Assembly: GCF_000283655.1 (NCBI RefSeq)
Contig: NC_016622.1
Location: 570,501 to 634,500 of the forward strand
Length of the DNA stretch: 64,000 bases
Source: Azospirillum lipoferum 4B
Lineage (GTDB): Bacteria; Pseudomonadota; Alphaproteobacteria; Azospirillales; Azospirillaceae
Direction of reading: 5' to 3'
Shown one piece after another: positions 36,178 through 45,384 of this stretch. Every line of letters begins with the position of its first letter. Position 1 is the stretch's first letter. The translations under genes and the position numbers were made by a program. Under the pieces are notes generated by a model that was not told the origin of the DNA, did not search any database, and saw only the letters and a program-made list of their open reading frames with translations.

Positions 36178-36792
36178 TCAGCCGGCGATCCGGCCCGACA
36201 GGTCCTGCGCGATCTTGTCGGCTCCGGTGCCGCCGGGATACACGCCGACGAACTTTCCGTCCGGCCCCATCAGATAGATGAAGCTGGAATGATCCATCAG
36301 GTAATCCTCGGGCTTTCCATCCTTCTGCGGCGCCTTGGCGTAATAGACGCGGTAGGCGCGGGCGGCGTCGCGCACCTGCTCCGCCGTGCCGGTCAGCCCG
36401 ACCAGCCGTGGGTGGAACAGCGCCACGTAATCGTTCATGTGCGCCACAGTGTCGCGGTCCGGATCGACCGTGATGAAGACGGGCTGCACCTGCTCGGACT
36501 TCGGACCCAGCTGGTCCAGCGCCTGGGTCATCACGCCCAGTTCGGTCGGGCAGACGTCCGGGCAGTAGGTGTAGCCGAAATAGACCAGCATGTACTTGCC
36601 GCGGAAATCGGCGTCGGTGACGGCGCGGCCGCGGTTGTCCGTCAGCGTGAAGGGGCCGCCGATGGGCACGGCGGTCTTCGCCCCGCTTTCCACGGTGGTT
36701 GCGGCGTTGCGCACCTGCCACCAGGCGATGCCGGCGGACACGGCGATGGCGAGGACGGACGCGGCGGCGATGCGGATGAGTCGTGCCTTCAT
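36178..36792 (-). CDS. SCO1/SenC family copper-binding thioredoxin-fold protein
   Basis: This 204-residue protein has an N-terminal membrane anchor or signal (IAAASVLAIAVSAGIAWW) and a thioredoxin fold. The copper ligands are Cys77 and Cys81 in YTYCPDVCPTE and His168 in MDHSSFIYLM. SCO proteins deliver copper to, or reduce the CuA site of, cytochrome c oxidase. No oxidase genes are adjacent. The 165 bp downstream of the stop up to the atpI promoter region contain no gene I can support. Confidence 0.93.
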   Translation of the reverse strand: MKARLIRIAAASVLAIAVSAGIAWWQVRNAATTVESGAKTAVPIGGPFTLTDNRGRAVTDADFRGKYMLVYFGYTYCPDVCPTELGVMTQALDQLGPKSEQVQPVFITVDPDRDTVAHMNDYVALFHPRLVGLTGTAEQVRDAARAYRVYYAKAPQKDGKPEDYLMDHSSFIYLMGPDGKFVGVYPGGTGADKIAQDLSGRIAG

Positions 36793-36867
36793 GGTCCGAC
36801 AGGAATGAGGCCGCCGGCCGCCCAGGTCAAGAGGCAGGGTGACGCCAGTCCATAGGCCATATGCCCC

Positions 36868-39069
36868 TCACGCCGCCCGTCTGGCCGCAGAGGGCTCCGC
36901 TGTTCCGCCGGCCTTTCGGCGGGTTGCCGCCAGATGCTCGCCGATGCGCTTGTCGGCGCGCTGGATGTGTTCGAACAGCCATTCGCGGGTCAGGGCCAGC
37001 AGTTCGTCGGCCACCGATTCGCCGGCATCCAGGCGGCGGCGCAGGTCGCCGGCGCGGGTGCGCAGCGCCTCGTGCTGGGCCTTGTGGGCTTTGGCGTCGG
37101 GATAGCCGCACTGGTCCATCAGCCGTTCCTCCTGCTCGAAATGCAGGATGGTGTAGGCCATCAGCCGGCCGACCGCCTCGCCCAGGGGGCGCCGGTTGGC
37201 GCCGGGGGAGTCTTTTGCCCGCCGCGCCAGGGTGGCGGCCTCGTTCATCAGTGCGATCAGGATCATGTGGTCGGTGTCGATTCCCTCCTCGCCGACCGCC
37301 AGGCTGTCGGTCCAGGGCATGAAGGTCTCCGACCCTTCCGGCGGAGCGTCGTGCAGCGCGGCGAGCGGCGCCGCGTTGATCGCCTCGACATTGACCAGGA
37401 AGGCGTCGACCATCCCGCGCAGCCCCTCCGCCTGCCGCGACAGCCCGCCGGCGGCGTCCAGCAGCGCGCCGGCCGACCGTTCGGTTTCCAGCGCCGCATC
37501 GGACACGGCGTCGATGCTGGAGGAAACCTGCCGGGTGCCCTCCGCCGCCTCTCCGGCGCTGCGGGCGATCTCGCCGGTTGCCGCCCCTTGCTGCTGCACG
37601 GCGGCAGCGATGGTGGTGCCGATCTCGTCGCTGCGGGCGACGATGGTGCCGATCTCGCGGATGGCGGTGACGGCGGCCCGTGTCGCGTCCTGCACCTCGG
37701 CGATGTGACGGGCAATCTCCTCGGTGGCCTTGGCGGTCTGGTTGGCCAGGGTCTTCACCTCGCCCGCCACCACGGCGAACCCCTTGCCCATCTCGCCGGC
37801 CCGCGCCGCCTCGATGGTGGCGTTCAGCGCCAGCAGGTTGGTCTGGCCGGCGATCCCGGCGATCAGGTCGGCCACCTCGCCGATCTTCTGGGCGGCGTGG
37901 CCCAGCCCGTCGATCCGCTCGCCCGCCTTCTGCGAGGCCTCGACCGCCTGGGTCGAGATGGCCGACGAGGTCACCACCTGCTGCCCGATTGCCGCGATGG
38001 AGCCGGTCAGCTGCTCCGCCGCCGAGGCGACGGTCTGCACGCTGCTCGACGCCTGTTGCGAAGCACCGGCGACGGAGGTCGCCTCGCGCCGGTTGCGGTC
38101 CGCGGTGGCGGACAGGGCGCGGGCGGTGGTCTCCAGCGTACCGACGGCTGCGCCGACGGTGCGGATGGTTTCCGCGATGGTGGCGTCGAAGCGGTCGGTC
38201 AGCCGTTTCAACGCCTGGGTACGCTGCTCGTTGACGCGATGCTCGATCTTCTGCCGTTCCCAATGGCCGGCGAGGTCGATCTGCTGGACGCGGAAGATCT
38301 CCACCGTGCGGGCCATGGCGCCGATCTCGTCGCCGCGGCCAAGGCCGGGGACGGCGACGGCGCTGTTGCCGCCGGCCAGCTCCTGCATCACCCGGCCCAG
38401 GCCGCCCAGCGGCCGGACGATGGCCCGGCTGACCAGCAGCGCCAACAACCCGGAGGCCAGCGCGATCAGCAGCCCGGTGCCGGCCAGCCGCCACGCGGCG
38501 CGGCGGAAGGCGTCGTCGATGTCGTCGATGTAGATTCCGGACCCGACCAGCCAGCCCCAGGGGGCGAATCCCTTGACGTAGGACAGTTTCGCCACCGGAT
38601 CCGCCGATCCGGGCTTCGGCCAGAGGTAATCGACGAATCCGGCGCCGTCCGCCTTCACCACGCGCACGAATTCCTGGAACAGCAGCTTGCCGTTGGGATC
38701 GGCGTTGCGCGACACGTCGGTGCCGTCCAGTTCCGGCTTGATCGGGTGCATGACCATGCGCGGGCTGAGGTCGGTGACGAAGAAATACTCGTCGCCGTCA
38801 TGGCGCAACGCCTTCAGCGCGGCCTTCGCGCCGGCCTGCGCCTCGGCGCGGGAAAGGGCGCCGGTACGTTCGCGCGCCTCGAAATGGGTGATCAGGCTGT
38901 GGGCGATCTCCACCACGTTGCGGGTCTTGTCGCGGCGGTCGGCCATCATCTCGGCACGCAGCCCCATCAGGCTGACCGCGGCGATCAGGACGAGCCCCAC
39001 ACCGGCCGCCGCCAGGATCAAAGCGATCTTGCCCCGGATGCTGATGCGTTCGAACACGGCAACGGTCAC
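36868..39069 (-). CDS. Chemoreceptor with Cache sensor and C-terminal hemerythrin domain
   Basis: A 733-residue protein. Order of domains: membrane helix near 12-35; periplasmic single-Cache domain ([40 protein letters not shown]); a second helix near 200; HAMP ([15 protein letters not shown]); signalling hairpin with tip [20 protein letters not shown]; and a hemerythrin domain at about 600-710 with every iron ligand visible ([32 protein letters not shown]). The GTG at 39069 follows an AAGGGGG site; the upstream TTG is less likely. The layout resembles O2-sensing receptors such as DcrH, but with an added Cache sensor, so it may integrate two signals. Confidence 0.92.
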   Translation of the reverse strand: MTVAVFERISIRGKIALILAAAGVGLVLIAAVSLMGLRAEMMADRRDKTRNVVEIAHSLITHFEARERTGALSRAEAQAGAKAALKALRHDGDEYFFVTDLSPRMVMHPIKPELDGTDVSRNADPNGKLLFQEFVRVVKADGAGFVDYLWPKPGSADPVAKLSYVKGFAPWGWLVGSGIYIDDIDDAFRRAAWRLAGTGLLIALASGLLALLVSRAIVRPLGGLGRVMQELAGGNSAVAVPGLGRGDEIGAMARTVEIFRVQQIDLAGHWERQKIEHRVNEQRTQALKRLTDRFDATIAETIRTVGAAVGTLETTARALSATADRNRREATSVAGASQQASSSVQTVASAAEQLTGSIAAIGQQVVTSSAISTQAVEASQKAGERIDGLGHAAQKIGEVADLIAGIAGQTNLLALNATIEAARAGEMGKGFAVVAGEVKTLANQTAKATEEIARHIAEVQDATRAAVTAIREIGTIVARSDEIGTTIAAAVQQQGAATGEIARSAGEAAEGTRQVSSSIDAVSDAALETERSAGALLDAAGGLSRQAEGLRGMVDAFLVNVEAINAAPLAALHDAPPEGSETFMPWTDSLAVGEEGIDTDHMILIALMNEAATLARRAKDSPGANRRPLGEAVGRLMAYTILHFEQEERLMDQCGYPDAKAHKAQHEALRTRAGDLRRRLDAGESVADELLALTREWLFEHIQRADKRIGEHLAATRRKAGGTAEPSAARRAA

Positions 39070-39286
39070 GGCTGCGGCCCCCTTCGGCGATGTCCTTAAA
39101 ATATTGGGGACATTTGCCGGAGTGATGGCAATCGTCAAGCCGAATTGTTCGTATATCCTACGCTTTGTTCAACGAAATGTCATAAATGCAACCATAGCGG
39201 AGTGTGGGGGGCGAGGCCGGGGGCGGCAAGTGCCGGGAGACGCCGTGTCGACGCCTCCCGCACAACGTTGCGGCGAATGACCGCGG

Positions 39287-40042
39287 TCAGAGCACCGTCA
39301 GCATGCTGGCGACCAGCGGATGGCGGACGATGTCCTTCTCGGTCAGGCGGGCGACGGCGATGCCCTCCACCGCTTCCAGCCGGCGGGCGATGTCGGCCAG
39401 CCCGGACAGGTTGTCCAGCAGGTCGGTCTGGTCGGGGTCGCCGGTCAGCACCATGGTGGAATGCCAGCCCAGCCGGGTCAGCAGCATCTTGATCTGGGCG
39501 TAGGTGCAGTTCTGCGCCTCGTCGATCACCACGAAGGCGTTGTTCAGGGTGCGACCGCGCATGAAGCCCACCGGCGCGATCTCGATGGTGCCGTCGGCCA
39601 TCATCATCCGCAGCCGCTTGGAGCCCAGCCGATCGGTCAGCGCGTCGTAGAGCGGGCGCAGGAAGGGCGCCATCTTCTCGTGCATGTCGCCGGGCAGGTA
39701 GCCGATGCTCTCGCCGGCCTCGATCGCCGGGCGGGACAGGACGATGCGGTCGACGCTGCCCGATTCCAGCGCCTCCACCGCCGAGGAAATGGCGATGTAG
39801 GTCTTGCCGGTGCCCGCCGGCCCGAGAGCCACCACCAGATTGTGCGTCTTGATTGCGTCCATCAGAAGCTTCTGGTTGGGATTCTGTGGCTTGACCTTGC
39901 GGAGATAGCTCTGGTCGCGGCGGTCGTCGTTCCCACCGAGCGGATCCCAGCCGGTGCCGGCGGGGCCGCTGATGCCGGGGAAAAGCGGGTGGACGGTGGA
40001 GTCGCCCGCCGCGGCGATGCCTTTGCTGGAACGCTTGGCCAT
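39287..40042 (-). CDS. phoH: PhoH-like ATPase
   Basis: This 251-residue protein is a PhoH P-loop NTPase: Walker A GPAGTGKT at 74-81, Walker B VVIDEAQN, and the sensor region VLTGDPDQTD. Family segments VLSRPAIEAGESIGYLPGD and PLYDALTDRLG also match. The role is unsettled; relatives are linked to RNA metabolism and phosphate stress. GAGGAGATG precedes the ATG. Unlike the usual miaB-phoH-ybeY arrangement, it stands alone here, flanked by a chemoreceptor gene and an 850-bp gene-poor region. Confidence 0.92.
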   Translation of the reverse strand: MAKRSSKGIAAAGDSTVHPLFPGISGPAGTGWDPLGGNDDRRDQSYLRKVKPQNPNQKLLMDAIKTHNLVVALGPAGTGKTYIAISSAVEALESGSVDRIVLSRPAIEAGESIGYLPGDMHEKMAPFLRPLYDALTDRLGSKRLRMMMADGTIEIAPVGFMRGRTLNNAFVVIDEAQNCTYAQIKMLLTRLGWHSTMVLTGDPDQTDLLDNLSGLADIARRLEAVEGIAVARLTEKDIVRHPLVASMLTVL

Positions 40043-40131
40043 GTCGCATCTCCTCGATAGGTGGGGGTGGCGCCGGAGTCGGTCACGATGATTTCGGTCA
40101 CGATGGATTCTGGCACCGGGTATTCGGGCAC

Positions 40132-40156
40132 AAAAAAACCTCCCGCAGGGGGGAGG
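40132..40156 (-). terminator. Intrinsic terminator 90 bp upstream of phoH
   Basis: On the minus strand the stem CCTCCC/GGGAGG is followed directly by seven T residues. No minus-strand gene ends here, so it terminates either an unannotated RNA or an early phoH leader transcript. Confidence 0.65.
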
Positions 40157-40891
40157 CTCGACCGGGCGCATGAATGCGCGATGATGAGTGCTTCGCCGGG
40201 CGCTGCGGCCGGGCGTCGTGCCGGATCCGGACATGCCGGTGCGGGCCGACGGGGGAGGTGCACTGTAAGCGAAACAAGGTGCAAGAGAACCTCGTCGTCG
40301 TTGGAAGCCACGCAACCAGACTGTACCGGTCTCAACGGCGCGCGTCAGGCAGAATTGCGGCCGACGCGAAATATTCATACTAGATGTGGTGTGGGTGCCG
40401 CAGGAAAGCCGGGAGGGGCGGGGTTGGTAACCCTTTCCGCCGAGCCGCTTCGGCCGCCGGATGGCCTTCCGGCCGATGCGGGCGAAAGGCTTTGCCGCTG
40501 CCGGACGCTTTCATTACACTGTGCGGCCACGGGGGAAATCGAACGATATGCCGCAACCCAGGCCTGTCCGCTCAGGTGGATGGCCGCGACCGCAGGTCGT
40601 CGCTCCGGTCGTCGGCCCGATCGTCGCGCTCGGCAGCGGCCGGCCGGGTGGGGATTTGTCCGTCGCCGGGCGACCGCAGGGCGTTCGGGCGTGGCATTCG
40701 ATTGTCACCCGCGGGGGCGGGGAAACTCTTGAAACCGACCGCTGCGGACGGCTAGAAGGCGCGGATTGGCTGGCTCGATGCCGGTGCCGCGCGCGATGGC
40801 GGTCGGCTCCGGACCGGACGCAGGGCGGAACCAGACGCATGGCGGACCGGACGCACGGCACGGGACGGCAGGAACGAACGGGAAGGCTACG
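40157..40891. other. Gene-poor region between phoH and minC
   Basis: About 735 bp with no reading frame that resembles a protein family. Open frames here are arginine-rich, as expected of random GC-rich sequence. An AT-richer patch at 40360-40385 could hold a promoter for a minus-strand RNA ending at the terminator just before it. Confidence 0.5.
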
Positions 40892-41659
40892 GTGAGCAGC
40901 GCCAGTCAGGTCGCCGAACGGGATGTGCCGTTCCAGTTGCGTGGCAACTCCTTCACCATGATGGTGCTGAAGGTCTTTGCTCCGACATCGCCGAATTTCT
41001 TCACCCAGCTGAACGTCAAGGTGCGCCAGGCGCCCAACTTCTTCCACAACGCCCCGGTCGTGCTGGATTTCGACGAGCTGCCGGAGGCCATCGTCTTCGA
41101 CCTGGGTGCCTTCGTGGCGCAGGTGCAGGCGCTGAACCTGCTGCCGGTCGGTTTCCAGGGCGGGCCGCAGGCGGTGCGCGAGGCGGCGATGAATGTCGGC
41201 CTGACGCCGATGCCGTCGGGCCGCGCCGCCAAGCTGGAAGAGGTGGTGAAGGCCCCCGATCCCCGCCAGCCGGATCAGCAGGCGCCGGTCGCCGCGCCGC
41301 AGGTGCTGATCGAGGTCGTCCACCGCCCGACCGTGGTGGTGACCGAACCGGTGCGCTCCGGCATGCGGGTCTATGCCGAGAAGACCGACCTGATCGTCAC
41401 CAGCTCCGTTTCCCCGGGGGCGGAGCTGCTGGCCGACGGCAACATCCATGTCTATGGCGCGTTGCGCGGCCGGGCGCTGGCCGGTTTCTCCGGCGACACC
41501 AACGCCCGCATCTTCTGCCACAGCCTGGAGGCGGAGGTGCTATCGGTCGCAGGCAATTACCGTGTCAGCGAAGATATCGGCAGTGACTTTTACAAGAAAG
41601 CCGTGCAGGTTTTCCTGCGCGACGGCGTCCTCAGCATGGAGCTTCTGAAGACCGGCTGA
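40892..41659 (+). CDS. minC: Septum site-determining protein MinC
   Basis: This 255-residue cell-division inhibitor has an N-terminal FtsZ-interacting domain (FQLRGNSFTMMVLKVFAP, APVVLDFDELPEAIVFDLGA) and a C-terminal beta-helical domain that binds MinD (VVTEPVRSGMRVYAEKTDLI, LADGNIHVYGALRGRALAGF, ARIFCHSLEAEVLSVAGNYR). The GTG start follows GGGAAGG. It is first in a minCDE operon that keeps FtsZ rings away from the poles. Confidence 0.95.
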   Translation: MSSASQVAERDVPFQLRGNSFTMMVLKVFAPTSPNFFTQLNVKVRQAPNFFHNAPVVLDFDELPEAIVFDLGAFVAQVQALNLLPVGFQGGPQAVREAAMNVGLTPMPSGRAAKLEEVVKAPDPRQPDQQAPVAAPQVLIEVVHRPTVVVTEPVRSGMRVYAEKTDLIVTSSVSPGAELLADGNIHVYGALRGRALAGFSGDTNARIFCHSLEAEVLSVAGNYRVSEDIGSDFYKKAVQVFLRDGVLSMELLKTG

Positions 41660-41753
41660 GACGCGGTAGGACAGGTTCTTTCCCGAAGGGTGAAATCTTC
41701 GGATCGTCTATGGTATCGGTGACGGCAACTTTGGGATTATGGGAGAGGCTCCG

Positions 41754-42569
41754 TTGAGCAAGATCATCGTCATGACCTCCGGCAAGGGCGGTGTCGGCAA
41801 GACGACCTCGTCCGCGGCCTTTGCGACCGGGCTGGCGCTTCGCGGCTTCAAGACGGTCGTCATCGATTTCGACGTCGGTCTGCGCAACCTGGATCTGGTG
41901 ATGGGTTGCGAACGCCGGGTGGTCTTCGACTTCATCAACGTCATCAATGGCGAGGCGAAGCTCAACCAGGCGTTGATCAAGGACAAGCGGATCGAGAACC
42001 TCTATATCCTCCCGACCTCGCAGACGCGCGACAAGGACGCGCTGACCCGCGAGGGGGTGGAGAAGGTCCTGAACGAGCTGTCGAAGGATTTCGACTACAT
42101 CCTGTGCGACAGCCCGGCGGGTATCGAGCGCGGCGCCCTGATGTCGCTCTATTTCGCCGACCACGCAATCATCGTCACCAACCCCGAAGTCTCGTCGGTG
42201 CGCGACAGCGACCGCATCCTGGGCGTGCTGAACTCGCGTTCCCGCCGGGCGGAGCAGGGGCTGGAGCCGGTGACGCAGCAGCTTCTGCTGACCCGCTACG
42301 ACCCCGAGCGCGTCGAGAAGGGCGAGATGCTGAAGGTCGACGACGTGCTGGAGATCCTGGCGATCCCGCTCCTCGGCGTCATTCCGGAAAGCCAGGCGGT
42401 GCTGCGCGCTTCCAACGTCGGCATGCCGGTGATCCTCGACGAGGTCTCCAACGCCGGGCTGGCCTATTCGGACGCGGTCGGCCGCTTCCTGGGCGAGGAC
42501 ATCGAGCATCGCTTCGTCACCCCCCAGAAGAAGGGCCTGTTCAGCCGGCTCCTGCGGAGGAGCGCATGA
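41754..42569 (+). CDS. minD: Septum site-determining ATPase MinD
   Basis: This 271-residue protein has the deviant Walker A KGGVGKTT directly after SKIIVMTSG. FDVGLRNLDLVMGCERRVVF, CDSPAGIERGALMSLYFADH and the C-terminal amphipathic membrane-targeting helix (KKGLFSRLLRRS) are all present. It recruits MinC to the membrane and oscillates with MinE. The TTG at 41754 is preferred over the ATG at 41739 because GGGAGAGG lies six bases upstream and the product then begins MSKIIV, as in other MinD proteins. Confidence 0.95.
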   Translation: MSKIIVMTSGKGGVGKTTSSAAFATGLALRGFKTVVIDFDVGLRNLDLVMGCERRVVFDFINVINGEAKLNQALIKDKRIENLYILPTSQTRDKDALTREGVEKVLNELSKDFDYILCDSPAGIERGALMSLYFADHAIIVTNPEVSSVRDSDRILGVLNSRSRRAEQGLEPVTQQLLLTRYDPERVEKGEMLKVDDVLEILAIPLLGVIPESQAVLRASNVGMPVILDEVSNAGLAYSDAVGRFLGEDIEHRFVTPQKKGLFSRLLRRSA

Positions 42570-42928
42570 GTATCTTCAACTTCTTCCGCGCGGCACCGCG
42601 CGCGTCGGCCGTCCAGGCCAAGGAGCGTCTGCAGATCGTCATGGCGCACGAGCGCGCCGGGCGCAGCGGCCCCGATTATCTGCCGATGCTCCAGCAGGAG
42701 CTTCTCGCGGTCATCGCCAAATACGTGAACATCGACGAGAACAAGGTCGAGGTGAAGCTCGACCGCGGCGGCGACTGCTCGACGCTGGAGGTCAACATCG
42801 AGCTGCCGGCCCGCGAGCAGGCCAAGGCCGCGGCGGCAGCCAAGGCGGCGGATAAGCCGGCCGGCAACGACGATGCGGCGGCCAAGCGCCCGATCAGCGG
42901 CAATGCCGGTGCGAAGAAGCGCCTCTGA
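42566..42928 (+). CDS. minE: Cell division topological specificity factor MinE
   Basis: This 120-residue protein has an N-terminal membrane-binding stretch (MSIFNFFRA), a MinD-contacting helix (AKERLQIVMAHER) and the dimer domain (DYLPMLQQELLAVIAKYV, VEVKLDRGGDCSTLEVNIEL). It displaces MinC and triggers MinD ATP hydrolysis. About 30 extra residues rich in Ala and Lys extend the C-terminus beyond the usual 88-90. The ATG overlaps the minD stop by four bases. Confidence 0.94.
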   Translation: MSIFNFFRAAPRASAVQAKERLQIVMAHERAGRSGPDYLPMLQQELLAVIAKYVNIDENKVEVKLDRGGDCSTLEVNIELPAREQAKAAAAAKAADKPAGNDDAAAKRPISGNAGAKKRL

Positions 42929-42971
42929 CCCGAGGCGCGGCATCTGCCGCGGCCTGCCGGGTTGCCAGACT

Positions 42972-42997
42972 CCCTCCGGTGCAGCCGCGCCGGGGGG
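42972..42997 (+). terminator. Probable terminator of the minCDE operon
   Basis: An 8-bp stem, CCCTCCGG with CCGGGGGG (one G-U pair), and a 10-base loop are followed by ATTTTGCGTTTT. It lies about 45 bp after the minE stop. Confidence 0.5.
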
Positions 42998-43211
42998 ATT
43001 TTGCGTTTTCGGCTCCATCCACGCGGTCGGCAGCTGGCTTCGGCATCGGACATAGGCCGTCCCTGATCATCCGTCCGGGTTTACGGCCGGGCGGGGACGG
43101 GGTATCAACAGGGATACGCCGCACGAAAGGCCAATGGCTCCAAAGGCCTGCCTGTGACCGGTCCAGGGATCGGGGCTGGCGGCGGACCGACCACGGGACA
43201 AGAGGGTGCCG

Positions 43212-44603
43212 ATGTTCCTCGATTGCTCGTCGCTGATCGCCGAGAACCCGCCGCGGCCATCGAACGGAATTGCGGTCACGGACATCGACGGCGACGGGGC
43301 CTTCGAGCTGGTCGTGGCCGGCTACCGCACCGCCAACCTCGTCCTGAAATGGGTGGATGGCCGGCTGGTCGACATCGCCGGCCCGCTGCTCGCCGATCCT
43401 GCCGGCCCCGCCCTGGGACTTGCCGCCGCCGACATCGACGGAGACGGGCGGGAGGAGCTCTACGTCGTCAACTGCGACCGCGCCACCGGCGCCAAGGACA
43501 TGGCCGACCGGCTGTTCGCCTGCTTCGGCAAGCATTGGATCGACCTGTTCGCCCAGGCGGAGAATGCCGGCGCCGCCAACCACACCGCGGCCGGCGCGGT
43601 CGCGGCGATGGACCGCTGGGGGCACGGCCGCTACGGCTTCCTGGTGGCGACGGACGGCGGACCCTTGCGCCTGTACGAGTTGACCCGCCGCGGCCGGCTG
43701 GAGGATGGGGCGGAGGAGGCCGGGCTGGACTCGATCGGCGCGGCACGCGGCGTCACCGCGCTGCCCATCGTGTCGGACCACATGGATGTGGTGACGGTCA
43801 ACGATGGCGGACCCAACGAGCTGTTCCGCAACCTCGGCGACGGCAATTTCGAGGAGATCGCGGAAGAGCGCGGCATCGCCGATTCGCGTCCCTCCGGCCG
43901 CGCCGTGGTGGCGCTGGACGCCGACGGCGACGGGCTGTTCGATCTGGTGGTCGGCACCTGGGATGGCGCGCAGCGCTATTTCCAGCAGCGCATGGGCGGC
44001 GGCTTCGTCGAATCGGCCGGTGCCGATTTTTCGATGCCCGGCCGCATCTTCACCGTCGTCGCCGCCGATTTCGACAATGACGGCTATGAGGAGCTGTTCT
44101 TCCACGCCCATGGCGAGCCGAACCGCCTGTTCGGCTGGCGCAACGACCAGTGGCAGGAACTGGAGCTTGGCGACGCGGCCGAGCCCAAGGGCTTTGGCAC
44201 CGGCGCCGTCGCGGCCGACATCGATGGCGACGGACGGCTGGAACTGATCCTGGCGCATGGCGGTTCCCATGGTGGCCACGGCGCAGAAGGCAGCGCACAG
44301 CCGCTCTCGGTCTTCCGTCCGGAGGCGACCAACAATGGCTGGCTGCGCGTGCAGCCGCTGACCCCCTTCGGCGCGCCGGCCCGCGGTGCGGTGGTCAGCC
44401 TGACCGCCGGCGGGCGCCGCCAGCGCCGGGCGGTGTGCGCCGGCTCCGGCTATCTCTGCCAGGGCGAACCGGTCGCCCATTTCGGGCTGGGACCGCTCCA
44501 TGCGGTGGAGCATGTGGAGGTGCGCTGGCCCGACGGAACCGTGGTGACGGTGGACAATCCGCCGGCCGACCGGCTGCTGACCATTCCCTATCCGCCGGAG
44601 TGA
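43212..44603 (+). CDS. CRTAC1-like protein with FG-GAP/VCBS repeats and ASPIC/UnbV domain
   Basis: A 463-residue protein built of calcium-binding-like repeats with the D-x-D-G-D-G core (VTDIDGDGAFELVVAGY, AADIDGDGREELYVVNC, ALDADGDGLFDLVVGTW, AADFDNDGYEELFFHAH, AADIDGDGRLELILAHG), followed by a C-terminal ASPIC/UnbV segment (LTAGGRRQRRAVCAGSGYLC, then VEVRWPDGTVVTVDNPPA). Such propellers usually occur in exported or surface proteins, yet no signal peptide is visible at this start or in the short upstream extension to 43206. The function is unknown. Confidence 0.85.
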   Translation: MFLDCSSLIAENPPRPSNGIAVTDIDGDGAFELVVAGYRTANLVLKWVDGRLVDIAGPLLADPAGPALGLAAADIDGDGREELYVVNCDRATGAKDMADRLFACFGKHWIDLFAQAENAGAANHTAAGAVAAMDRWGHGRYGFLVATDGGPLRLYELTRRGRLEDGAEEAGLDSIGAARGVTALPIVSDHMDVVTVNDGGPNELFRNLGDGNFEEIAEERGIADSRPSGRAVVALDADGDGLFDLVVGTWDGAQRYFQQRMGGGFVESAGADFSMPGRIFTVVAADFDNDGYEELFFHAHGEPNRLFGWRNDQWQELELGDAAEPKGFGTGAVAADIDGDGRLELILAHGGSHGGHGAEGSAQPLSVFRPEATNNGWLRVQPLTPFGAPARGAVVSLTAGGRRQRRAVCAGSGYLCQGEPVAHFGLGPLHAVEHVEVRWPDGTVVTVDNPPADRLLTIPYPPE

Positions 44604-44627
44604 GGCGGCTGACCGGCCCTATCGTCC

Positions 44628-44647
44628 GTACTCAAATATTTCAGTAC
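44628..44647. promoter_or_regulatory. AT-rich 20-bp near-palindrome
   Basis: GTACTCAAATATTTCAGTAC matches its own complement at nine of ten positions per arm. It lies 25 bp after the CRTAC1-like gene and about 210 bp before the PAS/chemoreceptor pair, where it could be an operator. The surrounding sequence is much richer in G+C. Confidence 0.35.
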
Positions 44648-44859
44648 TGCAATAAGTAGGGGCTTTCCTGCAAGCTTCTGTCACATTACAGTGCAAATCG
44701 TTGCGGCGCCCGCGGTGCGGGGCATCGCGCGGCATGTCGATCCGGACATAATCCGTCCCTGCCGCCGATTTCTTTCGCCGCGATGAGGAGCATGCCGGGG
44801 CCACCATGCTGGGCTGGCGTGATCCGGGCGGGTCAGGGAAGCGGGAGACCGGAAGGCAC

Positions 44860-45384
44860 ATGGCACGACGCGACGTTCCCCTGACGGGGGTGGAACGCTT
44901 CTTCGACCCGGATGAAGTCATCGTTTCCAAGACGGACCTGAAGGGGCGGATCACCTACGCGAACCGGGTGTTCCAGCAGGTCGCCGGCTACAGCGAATCG
45001 GAGCTGATGGGCGCGCCCCATTCCATCGTGCGCCATCCCGATATGCCGCGCTGCGTGTTCAAGCTGTTGTGGGTCACGCTGGAGGCCGGGCAGGAGATCT
45101 TTGCCTATGTGGTCAACCGCGCCCGCAACGGTGACCATTATTGGGTCTTCGCCCATGTCACACCCAGTTTCGACGCGGATGGGCGGGTGATCGGCTACCA
45201 TTCCTCCCGCCGCGTGCCGGAGCGGTCGGCGCTGGACAAGGTCATCCCGCTCTACCACCAGCTCCTCGATATCGAGAACAGCCATGCCGACCGCAAGCAG
45301 GGGATGGAGGCCGGATTCGCCGCCGTCCTCGCCCTGCTGGCCGAGAAGGGAATCGGGTATGACGAATTCGTCTTCTCCCTCTAA
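44860..45384 (+). CDS. Aer-like PAS domain protein, separate from its receptor
   Basis: This 174-residue soluble protein consists of one PAS domain resembling that of the aerotaxis receptor Aer: [20 protein letters not shown], the [19 protein letters not shown] signature, and [18 protein letters not shown]. Aer-type PAS domains bind FAD and report redox or O2 status. A C-terminal helical extension of about 60 residues follows. GGAAGG precedes the ATG. The next gene, a chemoreceptor, begins inside this gene, so the two form one translational unit that looks like Aer split in two. Confidence 0.88.
   Translation: MARRDVPLTGVERFFDPDEVIVSKTDLKGRITYANRVFQQVAGYSESELMGAPHSIVRHPDMPRCVFKLLWVTLEAGQEIFAYVVNRARNGDHYWVFAHVTPSFDADGRVIGYHSSRRVPERSALDKVIPLYHQLLDIENSHADRKQGMEAGFAAVLALLAEKGIGYDEFVFSL

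Noticed and set aside
36934-39099. A 721-codon plus-strand frame opposite the hemerythrin chemoreceptor
   Set aside because: Composition typical of an antisense frame (Gly, Asp, His, Gln) and no recognisable domain, while the minus strand encodes all receptor domains.
40157-40891. Several arginine-rich open frames upstream of minC as genes
   Set aside because: No ribosome site with a conserved product, composition like translated random GC-rich DNA, and mutual overlap in different frames.
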